Origin: Vulcanimicrobiota bacterium
GTDB taxonomy: Bacteria > Vulcanimicrobiota > JAJTBE01
DNA length: 64,000 nt
Assembly (NCBI GenBank): GCA_021107945.1
Contig: JAIORV010000157.1
Coordinates: forward strand, 1 to 64,000
Direction of reading: 5' to 3'
Position 1 is the stretch's first letter, and the number at the start of each line of letters is the position of its first letter. Under the pieces are notes generated by a model. The model was not told the DNA's origin and did no database searches. It saw nothing but the letters and a program-made list of their open reading frames with translations. This document shows, one piece after another, positions 29,331 to 38,861 of the stretch. The position numbers and the translations under genes are program-made.

Positions 29331-30296
29331 ATGAAAAAAGCCATCAGTTTTGTGGGTCTCTCTTTATTAATTTTTCTATCCATAATTATACCTGCTGAGG
29401 CAAAGCAAAAAAGAAGGAATTTAGACTATAGTAATCCTCATAATGTAAGATGGGCAACAAGAGGTTTACATATTCTGCCTCATCTTGTTATAAAGATCTA
29501 CCATAATAAACAATATAAAAAAGACAAGGATCTATTGGTTTACCTTGTACACGAAAATGGAGATAATTTTATCTCAAGATACAATTTACGTCTCACAAAA
29601 GAGAGACCCATCACTGTTCTTTTCCCATATCATTTTGGTACCAGTTTAAGGGGAAGATGGGATGTAAAGATTGAGGGATTTTACTTTCTAAACCTGCTCC
29701 TTGAAGAAAAGCCTATCAGGGGTATAAGACATGGATTTATTTATTGCGAATCCTCAAAGCACAAGCCCCCTCCCCATAAACACAGCGATAAAGGGGAGCC
29801 GTTATTACCTTACGATAAAGCGGAATTTTATGACTTTTCCAATATGCCTGTTAACAAGATAAAAGAAAATCCCGATTGGAAAATAAAGGTGAAAATGAAA
29901 TACGAGATTGAATTCGTTTTCCATGAATATAGACAGAAAGGCAAGAAACGATATAAGGGAAAGGGACTCGTCAAAATGGTAATAGTATGTCCTCATGGGA
30001 AAAATTGGATATCAAAAGTAAATAAAATATCAAAATATCAATGCTATAATTTCAAGTTTCCCGATGATTTCATAACTCCAGGCTCAAAAACTAAAATCGA
30101 AAACGGATACCACCGTTATTACTTCATCGTTGACGGAGTCAAGATAGAAAACAAGCAAAACAGCTTTATCATAATCCACCATTCGGATAATAAATCAATA
30201 CCCACCTGCAACATCATACATTTCTATGATTGCAGAAAATTATACCGGGAGTTTGTTGACAAGAGGAAAGAGGTGGAGAAGGAGCTAAGGCGGTAA
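29331..30296 (+). CDS. secreted hypothetical protein, copy B
   Basis: Signal peptide MKKAISFVGLSLLIFLSIIIPAEA; tandem duplicate of copy A. Confidence 0.65.
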   Translation: MKKAISFVGLSLLIFLSIIIPAEAKQKRRNLDYSNPHNVRWATRGLHILPHLVIKIYHNKQYKKDKDLLVYLVHENGDNFISRYNLRLTKERPITVLFPYHFGTSLRGRWDVKIEGFYFLNLLLEEKPIRGIRHGFIYCESSKHKPPPHKHSDKGEPLLPYDKAEFYDFSNMPVNKIKENPDWKIKVKMKYEIEFVFHEYRQKGKKRYKGKGLVKMVIVCPHGKNWISKVNKISKYQCYNFKFPDDFITPGSKTKIENGYHRYYFIVDGVKIENKQNSFIIIHHSDNKSIPTCNIIHFYDCRKLYREFVDKRKEVEKELRR

Positions 30297-30512
30297 ATGG
30301 TGGTTAGAATTCCTTTTATTGCCCCGGATGAGTCCGAGGGATATTCTCACGATATAATTCATATTTTCTTTGTGTTCACTTGAAACATCTATTCCCGAAT
30401 TCCCGGCATCCCTTTTCCGTAATCCGCTTTCCTGCTTTCCTAATTTCCTTAGAGGTAATTTTTTCCGGTTTCCGTATAAAAAATTCATAGTTTCCTTATT
30501 GGAGGGATATAT

Positions 30513-31379
30513 ATGCCAAATTTTGGATCATTCAATCCCATGAAGAACCCGGATATAGACCGGTTGACATATTACATGGGCAAAATAGTAAACACAGCGG
30601 GAGAGATTGATTTTAATTCAATTGACGCAAACAGTTTGTATGTCGGGCATTATGCCGAGGGTGAATCCGATGTCGAGAACCGTGAGATATATTTTAATAT
30701 CAACGGTCAATTGAGCAATAATCCCGGAATACGACTGAACAGGGATCAGACCCAAGTTGAATTCTCATCAACCGGCAGTCTCTGGCGGGCGATGAAATGG
30801 GTGACAACATCGCCGGGATCAGGGATTATCGTATATCATTCACAGGATGCTGCGAGTATTGAAGTCAATGTGGGAGACATCATAGACACTAGCCAGGGCT
30901 TGAAGAGAAGCTTGAATATGATTCAATGCGACTTCGGATCTGGAGAAAGCCAGGTTGCAAGGGGAAACCATACACATGCTTACCAGCTCTCCGATATGTC
31001 CAATGTGGGATCCGACACGGCAACCGACGGAAACATAATTGCGGCGGACGGCACGGACTGGGATTCCAAAACTCCCGACTCCGCGGGACTTGTAACAAAG
31101 ACAGACGAGCAGACCATATCGGGAGACAAGACATTATCGGGAACGGTTTCTTTCTCCGGTGAAACATCGTTTTCTAACAATACCTCATTCACAGGCGATG
31201 TGACCATGTCATCGGCACTAAAAACAACTTCATATGTCGATATCGAGGAGATTGAAATTCCGTCAAACCCCGATGCTGATACGGCCAGGCTTTTTGTGAA
31301 GGACAACGGATCCGGCAAAACACAACTATGCGTGATATTCCCAACGGGAAATACGATTGTTATCGCAACGGAAAGTTGA
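30513..31379 (+). CDS. phage fibre-like protein
   Basis: GNIIAADGTDWDSKTPDSAGLV, GDKTLSGTVSFSGETSFSNNTSFTGDVTM fibre-like repeats. Confidence 0.6.
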   Translation: MPNFGSFNPMKNPDIDRLTYYMGKIVNTAGEIDFNSIDANSLYVGHYAEGESDVENREIYFNINGQLSNNPGIRLNRDQTQVEFSSTGSLWRAMKWVTTSPGSGIIVYHSQDAASIEVNVGDIIDTSQGLKRSLNMIQCDFGSGESQVARGNHTHAYQLSDMSNVGSDTATDGNIIAADGTDWDSKTPDSAGLVTKTDEQTISGDKTLSGTVSFSGETSFSNNTSFTGDVTMSSALKTTSYVDIEEIEIPSNPDADTARLFVKDNGSGKTQLCVIFPTGNTIVIATES

Positions 31380-31985
31380 TTTGAATTCACCGCAGAGAAC
31401 GCGGAGGGTATGGATTGGGGAGAAGTAGTCTATAGATTGTTTCCTCCAAAGCCACGGAGAATGCGAAGATAAAGACGGAGAACGGAGAAGATAAGCATCT
31501 CTTTTAATGATGTTTTTTTATTTTACCAAGGCTTATTTGGGAAGAAACTTTTTTAAAAAAAGTTCATAATACATATTTCAATTACCCCTTCCACCACGTA
31601 GCGCGGGTTTTTAAACCCGCCGAAACTATCACCCCCCCCACTGCAGGAGAGGCTTCCGACCTCAATTCGTAGCAATATACCGCTCTCATAAAGGGGGACT
31701 AAAAATTTGCTGACCACTAATATATTGTGTTTCTATTTTAGGTCGGCACTATATGTGGGGAGGTCTGAAGACCTCAGCTACGTTTTTGGACAATAATAGC
31801 TCCAAACATTTACCCAAATAGTATAACGAAGATATACTATTGAAGACTTAAGAGTAATCAATAACTGAAATAAAACCAAATTATTTCTCCGCGTCTTCCG
31901 CGAACTCTGCGGTGAATAATAATATTCATAACATAAACCTGGATGAGTAACTCTCTCCAGGTATATTAGGGGGATTTTAACTAAA

Positions 31986-32852
31986 ATGAATCATATTTCT
32001 GACATTACCAATAAAATATTCACCGGAGATTGCAGAAATGTCCTCCCGGAATTTCCATCGGAATCGATTGATATGGTTCTCACATCTCCACCGTACTGGA
32101 AATTGAGAGACTATCATCATGAAAATCAGATTGGGTGGGAAAAGAATGCTGATGAATACATCGAGAATCTTTCAAAAGTCTTTCAGCAGATACATCGCAT
32201 CCTGAAGCCAACCGGTTCGCTATGGATAAACATGTCTGACCAATATGAAAACAAGAGCTTGCTATGTCTTCCATGGAGGCTCATGCTCAACCTGAAATCA
32301 AAAGGGTGGATTCTGAGGAATACATGTATCTGGCACAAACCCAACGCCATGCCCGCTTCCGTCAAAGACAGGCTTAATCAGAATTACGAGTTCCTATTTC
32401 ACCTGGTGAAGAGCAGAAAGTATTATTACAACCTTAATGAAGTAAGAACCCCCCACCTTACAAGAAAAAGATTTATGGATAACGCAAAGATCACTAAAAG
32501 AAATCTGGAGATTAAAAATGTTTCACGTGAAACATTTCACCAAAACCCAAAAAGACAACCAGGACACCCCGATTCACATGCATTTCACCCCAACGGAAAG
32601 AACCCCGGAGCAATAATATCAATCCCAACAAACCATACAGCAGGCATACACCCCGCCACATATCCGGAAGAACTATGCCGGATACCCATACTGGCCTCTA
32701 GCCCCCCGGGCGGAATCGTCCTGGATCCATTTTCCGGCATCGGAACAACCCTTTTTACGGCAAAAAAACTGGGAAGAAGGTATGTTGGAATAGAAAAAAA
32801 TGCACAATATGTTCAAAATTCAATTTGCAAACTATATGGGTTATCGGCATAG
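31986..32852 (+). CDS. orphan DNA methyltransferase (N4-cytosine/N6-adenine, beta-class order)
   Basis: LTSPPYWKLRDY catalytic motif then LDPFSGIGTTLFTAKKLGRRYVGIEK. Confidence 0.9.
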   Translation: MNHISDITNKIFTGDCRNVLPEFPSESIDMVLTSPPYWKLRDYHHENQIGWEKNADEYIENLSKVFQQIHRILKPTGSLWINMSDQYENKSLLCLPWRLMLNLKSKGWILRNTCIWHKPNAMPASVKDRLNQNYEFLFHLVKSRKYYYNLNEVRTPHLTRKRFMDNAKITKRNLEIKNVSRETFHQNPKRQPGHPDSHAFHPNGKNPGAIISIPTNHTAGIHPATYPEELCRIPILASSPPGGIVLDPFSGIGTTLFTAKKLGRRYVGIEKNAQYVQNSICKLYGLSA

Positions 32853-32893
32853 CGAGTAAAGTTGCCATCGGATTCTTTGTTTCAAACATTACA

Positions 32894-32922
32894 TTGACAT
32901 AATATTCAAGATTTGTTATATA
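32894..32922 (+). promoter_or_regulatory. sigma70-like promoter of the toxin-antitoxin-chaperone locus
   Basis: TTGACA-N17-TATATA. Confidence 0.65.
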
Positions 32923-32966
32923 TTATATATTAATATAAGAAGACCTGATTAAGAGGAGAATCGATA

Positions 32967-33158
32967 ATGCATACATGTTTTGATTGTGGCAGGGAGATGA
33001 AAAGGGAAATCCTTGAATTCACCGATGAAGTTAACAATGAAAAAATTACATTCAAAACCGAAGGCTTTATTTGCGAATGCGGACGCAAGACCATCGAAGC
33101 TCCACAGATGGAAGCGTATGATATCGCACTTGCTAATGAATATCGCAAGAAAAAATAG
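32967..33158 (+). CDS. YgiT/MqsA-type zinc-finger protein
   Basis: CFDCGREM...GFICECGRKTIEAP; RBS AGAGGAG. Confidence 0.65.
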   Translation: MHTCFDCGREMKREILEFTDEVNNEKITFKTEGFICECGRKTIEAPQMEAYDIALANEYRKKK

Positions 33159-33232
33159 AAAATAAGGAATAATGCACAAAACTTTTATCTGTTGGTAGAT
33201 TTACAAAACAATACTTTTGTAGTATGTACATT

Positions 33233-33252
33233 TGTTAACTTATAAGTTAACA
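33233..33252. promoter_or_regulatory. perfect 20-bp palindrome, putative TA operator
   Basis: TGTTAACTTATAAGTTAACA directly upstream of the toxin ORF. Confidence 0.7.
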
Positions 33253-33257
33253 TGTAG

Positions 33258-33647
33258 GTGCGAGAGTTTATGTCAGAAAATTTTAAACTTAAATATTTTT
33301 ATGAAGGGGAAAAATTTAAAATTTGCTGGTTCGATGCCGGTCAGTCTTGTGATTTTATGCCTAAGTATATGGGATTAGAGGAGGCAGACAAAAAGAAAGT
33401 TAATGCATTAATAAAGCGTACATGTGACCATGGAGTAGGACATAACAAGCAAAAATGGAGGGAATTAGAGACGGGCCTTTTTGAGATGAAGTCCGGTCAG
33501 ATCAGGATGCCGTTTTTCTATCATAAAGAATTAAAGGGTCTGATAGTTGTGACCCATATGTTTGTTAAAAAACGAAAGCGATGCCCTCCTGAAGAATTGG
33601 AAAGGGCGTGTATAAGAAAGGGTTTGGGAAATGACCTTACACCCTGA
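33258..33647 (+). CDS. RelE/HigB (Gp49-like) toxin candidate
   Basis: KWRELETGLFEMKSGQIRMPFFYHKELKGLIVVTHMFVKKRKRCPPEELERA matches the family pattern. Confidence 0.7.
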   Translation: MREFMSENFKLKYFYEGEKFKICWFDAGQSCDFMPKYMGLEEADKKKVNALIKRTCDHGVGHNKQKWRELETGLFEMKSGQIRMPFFYHKELKGLIVVTHMFVKKRKRCPPEELERACIRKGLGNDLTP

Positions 33648-33674
33648 ATCGGAAAATATTAAGGAGGTAGTGTC

Positions 33675-34142
33675 TTGATGGATCGCTTTTTTATGGATGA
33701 TATAGAAAGATGGGAGAATGATCCGGAATACCAAACGGAAATTCTTCTCCTGGATTTGAACGAGCGGATTTGTGAATGGATGGAAAAGCAAGGTGTTAAT
33801 CGCGCCGAACTTGCCAGGAGACTCGGAAAATCCCGGGCATATATAACCCGCATGCTGAATGGAAAACCTAATTTGACAATAGGCAGTCTGGTTAAAGTCG
33901 CTTCTGCCCTTGGAGTAAAAGTGGAGATTGGACTTGCTTCCCCTTCCCCACCAATCGCTGATTCACCGCCCCCTGAAGAGGAGAAACAACAAGAAACTGA
34001 GTGGAAAATAATGCAGAAAGAACGAGAAAAATATTTGTTGGACCAACAACTTAAGAGCAAAGTCCGTGACTATTCGAGCGGTTATGAATTAAAAAAGAAA
34101 AATTATAGTAAGAGTCGAGGAGTTTTGCAATGTTGTCAATGA
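33675..34142 (+). CDS. HigA-like HTH_XRE antitoxin with C-terminal extension
   Basis: VNRAELARRLGKSRAYITRMLNGKPNLTIGSLVKVASALGVKVEI; follows the toxin. Confidence 0.8.
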   Translation: MMDRFFMDDIERWENDPEYQTEILLLDLNERICEWMEKQGVNRAELARRLGKSRAYITRMLNGKPNLTIGSLVKVASALGVKVEIGLASPSPPIADSPPPEEEKQQETEWKIMQKEREKYLLDQQLKSKVRDYSSGYELKKKNYSKSRGVLQCCQ

Positions 34143-34561
34143 TGCAGCTTGATGATTACCGCCTTCTTCATCTGTTAATAGATGCCAATGAAAATTATTC
34201 ATCGGATGTGACAAGGCAAGTTAAATTTGAAACTGACTTTGATTTCGAAGTCTATAAATCAACAGATGGACAAACCTTCAAAATATCTCTTTCAATAAGA
34301 ATAAAGCCTGTTCGTAATCGAAAACATTGTTCTTATAAAAAAATCGAGATCAAACTTGAAGGAATATTTTCATTTCCTCCGGGTACGGAAGATAAGATCA
34401 TTGAGAAACTTGTTCCTTTTAACTGCCTCGCCATCCTACACGGTCTCGCAAGAGGAATTGTCTCAAGTGTAACGGGAAATACGCAGGGGGGAAAATTCCT
34501 ACTTCCCATAATGAATTTCGTTGAAAAGATAAACGAAAAAGCAAAAAAACAGGATGATTAA
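34139..34561 (+). CDS. SecB-like chaperone (TAC-type) candidate
   Basis: ATGA overlap with antitoxin stop; KLEGIFSF...KLVPFNCLAILHGLARGIVSSVTGNTQGGKFLLPIMNF resembles the SecB core. Confidence 0.65.
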   Translation: MMQLDDYRLLHLLIDANENYSSDVTRQVKFETDFDFEVYKSTDGQTFKISLSIRIKPVRNRKHCSYKKIEIKLEGIFSFPPGTEDKIIEKLVPFNCLAILHGLARGIVSSVTGNTQGGKFLLPIMNFVEKINEKAKKQDD

Positions 34562-34982
34562 CACTAATTTTAATTATAAAACATGGTTAAAAACCACCAT
34601 GCTATATGCATCTCTATTAGCGTTGGAATTGTCCGTTTTTAACTTTATATATCAATCGAAGGCCGGGGGAATCAGTCAATCAAACATATTCTCTTCAATT
34701 GTGCTTTTTATCCTTACGTTTATTTCTATGTCCGTTTTCTTTTGCGGATTTTCGATATTCTTCGTATATACAAATTATTACATCTGCCGAAAGATATATG
34801 ACAAATGGACATTCAAACAATTACTTAAAAGCCAATTCAATTGTCTTACCGAAGAAGATGAAAGCAAAGCTTTATTTCATATCACCCTGTTGGTGGTTAA
34901 AGTTCTTGCTGTTATTTTATTAATAGCCTTCTTTGTTGTTTATATGCTGTTATTCCTGGGGGTTATCAAAGAGGTATATTAA
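34554..34982 (+). CDS. small polytopic membrane protein overlapping the SecB-like gene
   Basis: 8-nt overlap with upstream gene; three to four hydrophobic helices. Confidence 0.7.
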   Translation: MINTNFNYKTWLKTTMLYASLLALELSVFNFIYQSKAGGISQSNIFSSIVLFILTFISMSVFFCGFSIFFVYTNYYICRKIYDKWTFKQLLKSQFNCLTEEDESKALFHITLLVVKVLAVILLIAFFVVYMLLFLGVIKEVY

Positions 34983-35270
34983 AAATCATCGGGTCACTTA
35001 AAAAAAACACAAATGAAAAGTGTCATTATATTCTGTGTCTATTCAGACCACTTCATGCAGGCTAATCTTTATATTACATTTCAGGGGCATGGATGGGGTG
35101 ACTAATAATTAACTCAATTATTTAAGATCATTATTTCACCACAGAGGACACAGAGGACACAGGGGTGTTTTTTTTTGCCTTTTTTTCCCGCACTCTCTGC
35201 GTTGAAGAAAGCACTTTTAAATTGTTAGTAAACATCATCTTATTTATCAAAAACGAAAGGAGACACAAAA

Positions 35271-36347
35271 ATGGATTACATTGATTGGAATAACATCACG
35301 GAGGAGATCGATCTTGATTTTCTCCAACCGCTTCTTGACCAGGTTTCGCAGATCTACAGTGATCAATGGGAAAATGCACAGGGTACGATAACCAGCAGTG
35401 ATCCTTACGGGTCCTCCATCCGGGAGGAAAATCTGGCGGATGCGTTCGAAAATTACAATGCGCAGTCGGCGCAGCAGCAATCGGATATACTCACCCAGTA
35501 TCACGGCTCAATAATGAACAACAGGTTAAAGGCTCAACTTGAAAAGATGCAGGAGCAGTATGAGAAATTGACGCAGGAATACTCAGATTACAAAACCGAA
35601 CAAGACGGAAGGCAGGATGCGCCGATGCCACTGGAATATTATATGAACCTGCTCAACATGCAAGCGCCCCAGACGCAGCAAAGCACACCCGCCCAAGCTG
35701 TTCAATCCCAGCAGCAACAGCAGCAGTTTCAACCCTGGCCGCCTCCGGGCGTGATCCTCAACCCCGAAATGCTTACAGAATATCATCCCTTCGATGACCA
35801 ACCGGGATGGGGAGAGCTTCCCTCGCAATTCCAGAACATATTTTATCCTTCCCAGCAATCGGGGCAACAGGGACTATGGTGGGACAAGAACAAGAAGAGG
35901 GGCACCGGTACAAAACCATCGGGTAAGAGGGACAAACAGGATTATGGCAGGCTCGATGCCTCACTATACAAGATGCCCAATTCGCCCACAATGAGAGATA
36001 TGATTATGGAGCACATTAATTATTACTATGGAGATCAGGCTCCCAATATCAATCAAATGATGCAAAACGGCCGTAATCCCGCGTTATTGGCACAAAGAAA
36101 GGGGAAAAATGCAGGTTCAGGCTATGTTGGAAAAACAGGCATCCCCACTGCAAAGTCGAAACTTCAACAAGTAAAGGCCGGTCAAAACAACTGGTCTCGC
36201 CCACAGATTAATAGAAATAAGAAACTCAATACATCTCAATCGCAATATTCAGCTTATAATGCAGTCCCCCGCCCTCCGAGACCGGGTATGAAGCCAAAGC
36301 AACCACCCAGGCTAAATAAAAAGATACGAAAAATAGGATTCCGATAG
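35271..36347 (+). CDS. Gln-rich low-complexity hypothetical phage protein
   Basis: RBS AAAGGAG; QAVQSQQQQQQFQPWPPPG. Confidence 0.55.
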   Translation: MDYIDWNNITEEIDLDFLQPLLDQVSQIYSDQWENAQGTITSSDPYGSSIREENLADAFENYNAQSAQQQSDILTQYHGSIMNNRLKAQLEKMQEQYEKLTQEYSDYKTEQDGRQDAPMPLEYYMNLLNMQAPQTQQSTPAQAVQSQQQQQQFQPWPPPGVILNPEMLTEYHPFDDQPGWGELPSQFQNIFYPSQQSGQQGLWWDKNKKRGTGTKPSGKRDKQDYGRLDASLYKMPNSPTMRDMIMEHINYYYGDQAPNINQMMQNGRNPALLAQRKGKNAGSGYVGKTGIPTAKSKLQQVKAGQNNWSRPQINRNKKLNTSQSQYSAYNAVPRPPRPGMKPKQPPRLNKKIRKIGFR

Positions 36348-36617
36348 AGGAAATGAGGAGTTTTACCGCTAAGGAAATGAGGAAATCAGGATTGCGAATT
36401 ACGGATAATGGATGTTTTTTACCACGAAGAACACGGAGTTTTTTAAGGAAATCAGATAACAGAGGACAGAGGACAGATGCCGGATGCCGGATCTCGTTTC
36501 CCGCCTCTCGATTTGTAGGAGGGACGTCCCCGTCCCGATAAATGGAAAATGGAAAATGGAAAATGGAGGATGGAGGATGGAACCCGTTTCCCATTTCCAG
36601 TTCCCCGTTTCCAGTTA

Positions 36618-36688
36618 ACCACGAAGGCACGGGGGACACGGAGTTTTTTGGGTTATTAACTACTTCGTGTGCTTCGTGTCTCCGTGGT
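36618..36688. repeat. short hairpin repeat element
   Basis: accacgaaggcacgggggacacgg ... cttcgtgtgcttcgtgtctccgtggt. Confidence 0.7.
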
Positions 36689-36703
36689 GTTAAAAAATCT
36701 CTC

Positions 36704-37411
36704 TCACTCCAATTCTACAGTGAAGCTTTCTATATCAAAATTCTCATACGGAAAGTCATCCCCAAGATCCGGTTTCTCGGAGTAATCATCAAGGGGATCC
36801 GACGGGTATGACGGAGGTTGGGGAGTCAGTATGCCCGTTGTCTTGTCAAAGAATATGGTATAAAGGGCGTTTCCGTCAATTGCGGGTCCCTGTCCCAGAG
36901 TGTCTATCGTGCTTCCCAGCAGTGCCGAATCTTTGTCTGTCGTGACCAAATGTACAGTGAATCGCTTGGATTCTATATATTGGTTGAAAAGGTTTGTGGA
37001 GTCACTTAAATTCATTCTCACGACAATTGATTTCCCGTCCCCGGAAACCAATCCCTCGGAATTCATATTGCCGGCGTCAACCCAGGTATATCCGGGGCTT
37101 GGGACATTTCCCTGTCGATGATACCAGGTGAAATTAAAGCCGTCATACCTGATGAAATCGGTAAAAGTTTCGTAATTCGTAACCTCGATATCCTCGGAGA
37201 ATCCATTCAGGAGAATAGCATAATAACCATGCTCCCCATCGTCAATCTCTCCCCTCTCATTCACCTTTACGGTAAAAGTCAGCATCGTCTTGTTGCCTTT
37301 CTCCGTGGGTCCACTGGCGCACCCGGCAAAAGACATAGCGGTAAAGAGAATAAGAATGATACACGAAACTGCAAACTTAAGTATATTTCCAAATCTAATC
37401 GTATTTCGCAA
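36704..37411 (-). CDS. hypothetical lipoprotein
   Basis: MSFAGC lipobox after hydrophobic N-terminus. Confidence 0.6.
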   Translation of the reverse strand: MRNTIRFGNILKFAVSCIILILFTAMSFAGCASGPTEKGNKTMLTFTVKVNERGEIDDGEHGYYAILLNGFSEDIEVTNYETFTDFIRYDGFNFTWYHRQGNVPSPGYTWVDAGNMNSEGLVSGDGKSIVVRMNLSDSTNLFNQYIESKRFTVHLVTTDKDSALLGSTIDTLGQGPAIDGNALYTIFFDKTTGILTPQPPSYPSDPLDDYSEKPDLGDDFPYENFDIESFTVELE

Positions 37412-37515
37412 TGTTATCTACCTCATTTTTACTATAAGGGCGGGTTTAAAAACCCGCGCTACGTTATGGGAGACATCCGACATCTGTTCTCCATTATCCA
37501 TTTTCCATTATCCAT

Positions 37516-38655
37516 TCATTTATTCCTCTTCACCGATCCCTTGTAAAATGGCGTCTTTACTATCATGGCGGGAACGAGCTTTTTCCTGATTTGAATCTTT
37601 ATTGGCTTTCCTACCTTCATTCCCTTTCTATTCACAAGTGCAAGTCCGATAGCTTTCTTAAGGGTGGGAGAAAAAGTACCTGAAGTAACAATACCTACCT
37701 CCTCGTCATCCTCATTAAAAACCTTGCAATCCTGCCTCGGAATTCCGGGGCTTTTCATCTCAAACCCTATCAATTTACGCTCGGGCTTGTTTTCTATCAC
37801 CTTCATTATGGGAGTCTTGCCAATAAATATGGGTTTATCTTTTCCCACCACCCATTTTAGCCCGACTTCAACAGGATTTCTCTCCTCATTGAGTTCATGA
37901 CCATAAAGGGCAAATTTCGCTTCCAGTCTCAGCGTATCTCTTGCGCCGAGTCCCACGGGTTTCAACCCATATTCCTCACCCTCAACCATAAGTGAATCCC
38001 ATATAGGCACGGCGTCCTCATTCGCTACATAAAGCTCGAATCCGTCCTCACCGGTGTATCCCGTCCTGGAAATTATTCCCTCAGTATCAAGGATTTTACC
38101 CTTCACGAAATTGTAATATTTTATTTCCGATAAATTTACCGGTGTAATCCGCTGAAGTATCTCCTCCGACTTCGGCCCCTGAATCGCGATAAGTGCCAAT
38201 TTCTGAGATTTATCAACAACAAGACATCTGTCTTTACGTCCGTCAGCGGATAGAGTCCCTTCCTTGTCCATAATCCAACGGTATATCTTATCCTTGTTCG
38301 CGGCATTTACTATGAGAAGAATCCTGTCTTCCATACGATAAACAAGCACATCATCCAGGATCCCGCCGTACTCGTTGCAGATGGTGGAATACACAATCCC
38401 ACCGACGGGAATCTTGTTGACGTCATTTGTTATCAGGTACTGCACAAACTCAAGACTCCAATCCCCTCTTATCTCCAATTCTCCCATATGTGTCAGGTCG
38501 AACAAGCCCGCCGCAGTTCTCACGGCCTCATGCTCTTCCATTATTCCGGTGTATTGCAGGGGCAAAAGATACCCCGCAAACTCAACCATCTTTGCACCGG
38601 CTTCAACATGCCTGTCATAAAGTGGAGTCTTTTTTATTTGGGCCACACTCTCCAT
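37516..38655 (-). CDS. gcvT: glycine cleavage system T protein (aminomethyltransferase)
   Basis: LYDRHVEAGAKMVEFAGYLLPLQY..., GLFDLTHMGE, SRTGYTGEDGFELY, GLGARDTLRLEAKFALYGHEL. Confidence 0.93.
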   Translation of the reverse strand: MESVAQIKKTPLYDRHVEAGAKMVEFAGYLLPLQYTGIMEEHEAVRTAAGLFDLTHMGELEIRGDWSLEFVQYLITNDVNKIPVGGIVYSTICNEYGGILDDVLVYRMEDRILLIVNAANKDKIYRWIMDKEGTLSADGRKDRCLVVDKSQKLALIAIQGPKSEEILQRITPVNLSEIKYYNFVKGKILDTEGIISRTGYTGEDGFELYVANEDAVPIWDSLMVEGEEYGLKPVGLGARDTLRLEAKFALYGHELNEERNPVEVGLKWVVGKDKPIFIGKTPIMKVIENKPERKLIGFEMKSPGIPRQDCKVFNEDDEEVGIVTSGTFSPTLKKAIGLALVNRKGMKVGKPIKIQIRKKLVPAMIVKTPFYKGSVKRNK

Positions 38656-38701
38656 TTATATTTTCCTCCTCATACTTCCTTATTTATAGTTTAGTAGTTT
38701 G

Positions 38702-38861
38702 TCATTGCGAGGAGCTTGCGACGAAGCAATCTCACTCTTTGGAAGCGAGAAGTGGGAGGTGAGAAGCGAGAGCAAAGATGCGAGAATTCCTTCTTCCCAT
38801 TTCTCGTTTCCCACTTCCCGTAAAAGAGATTGCTTCGCTCCTTCGTCGCTCGCAATGACAA
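38702..38861. repeat. nested repeat: cattgcgag-type element interrupted by purine-rich gaagcgagaagtggg repeat
   Basis: Inverted arms gtcattgcgaggagcttgcgacgaagcaatctc / gagattgcttcgctccttcgtcgctcgcaatgac. Confidence 0.7.
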
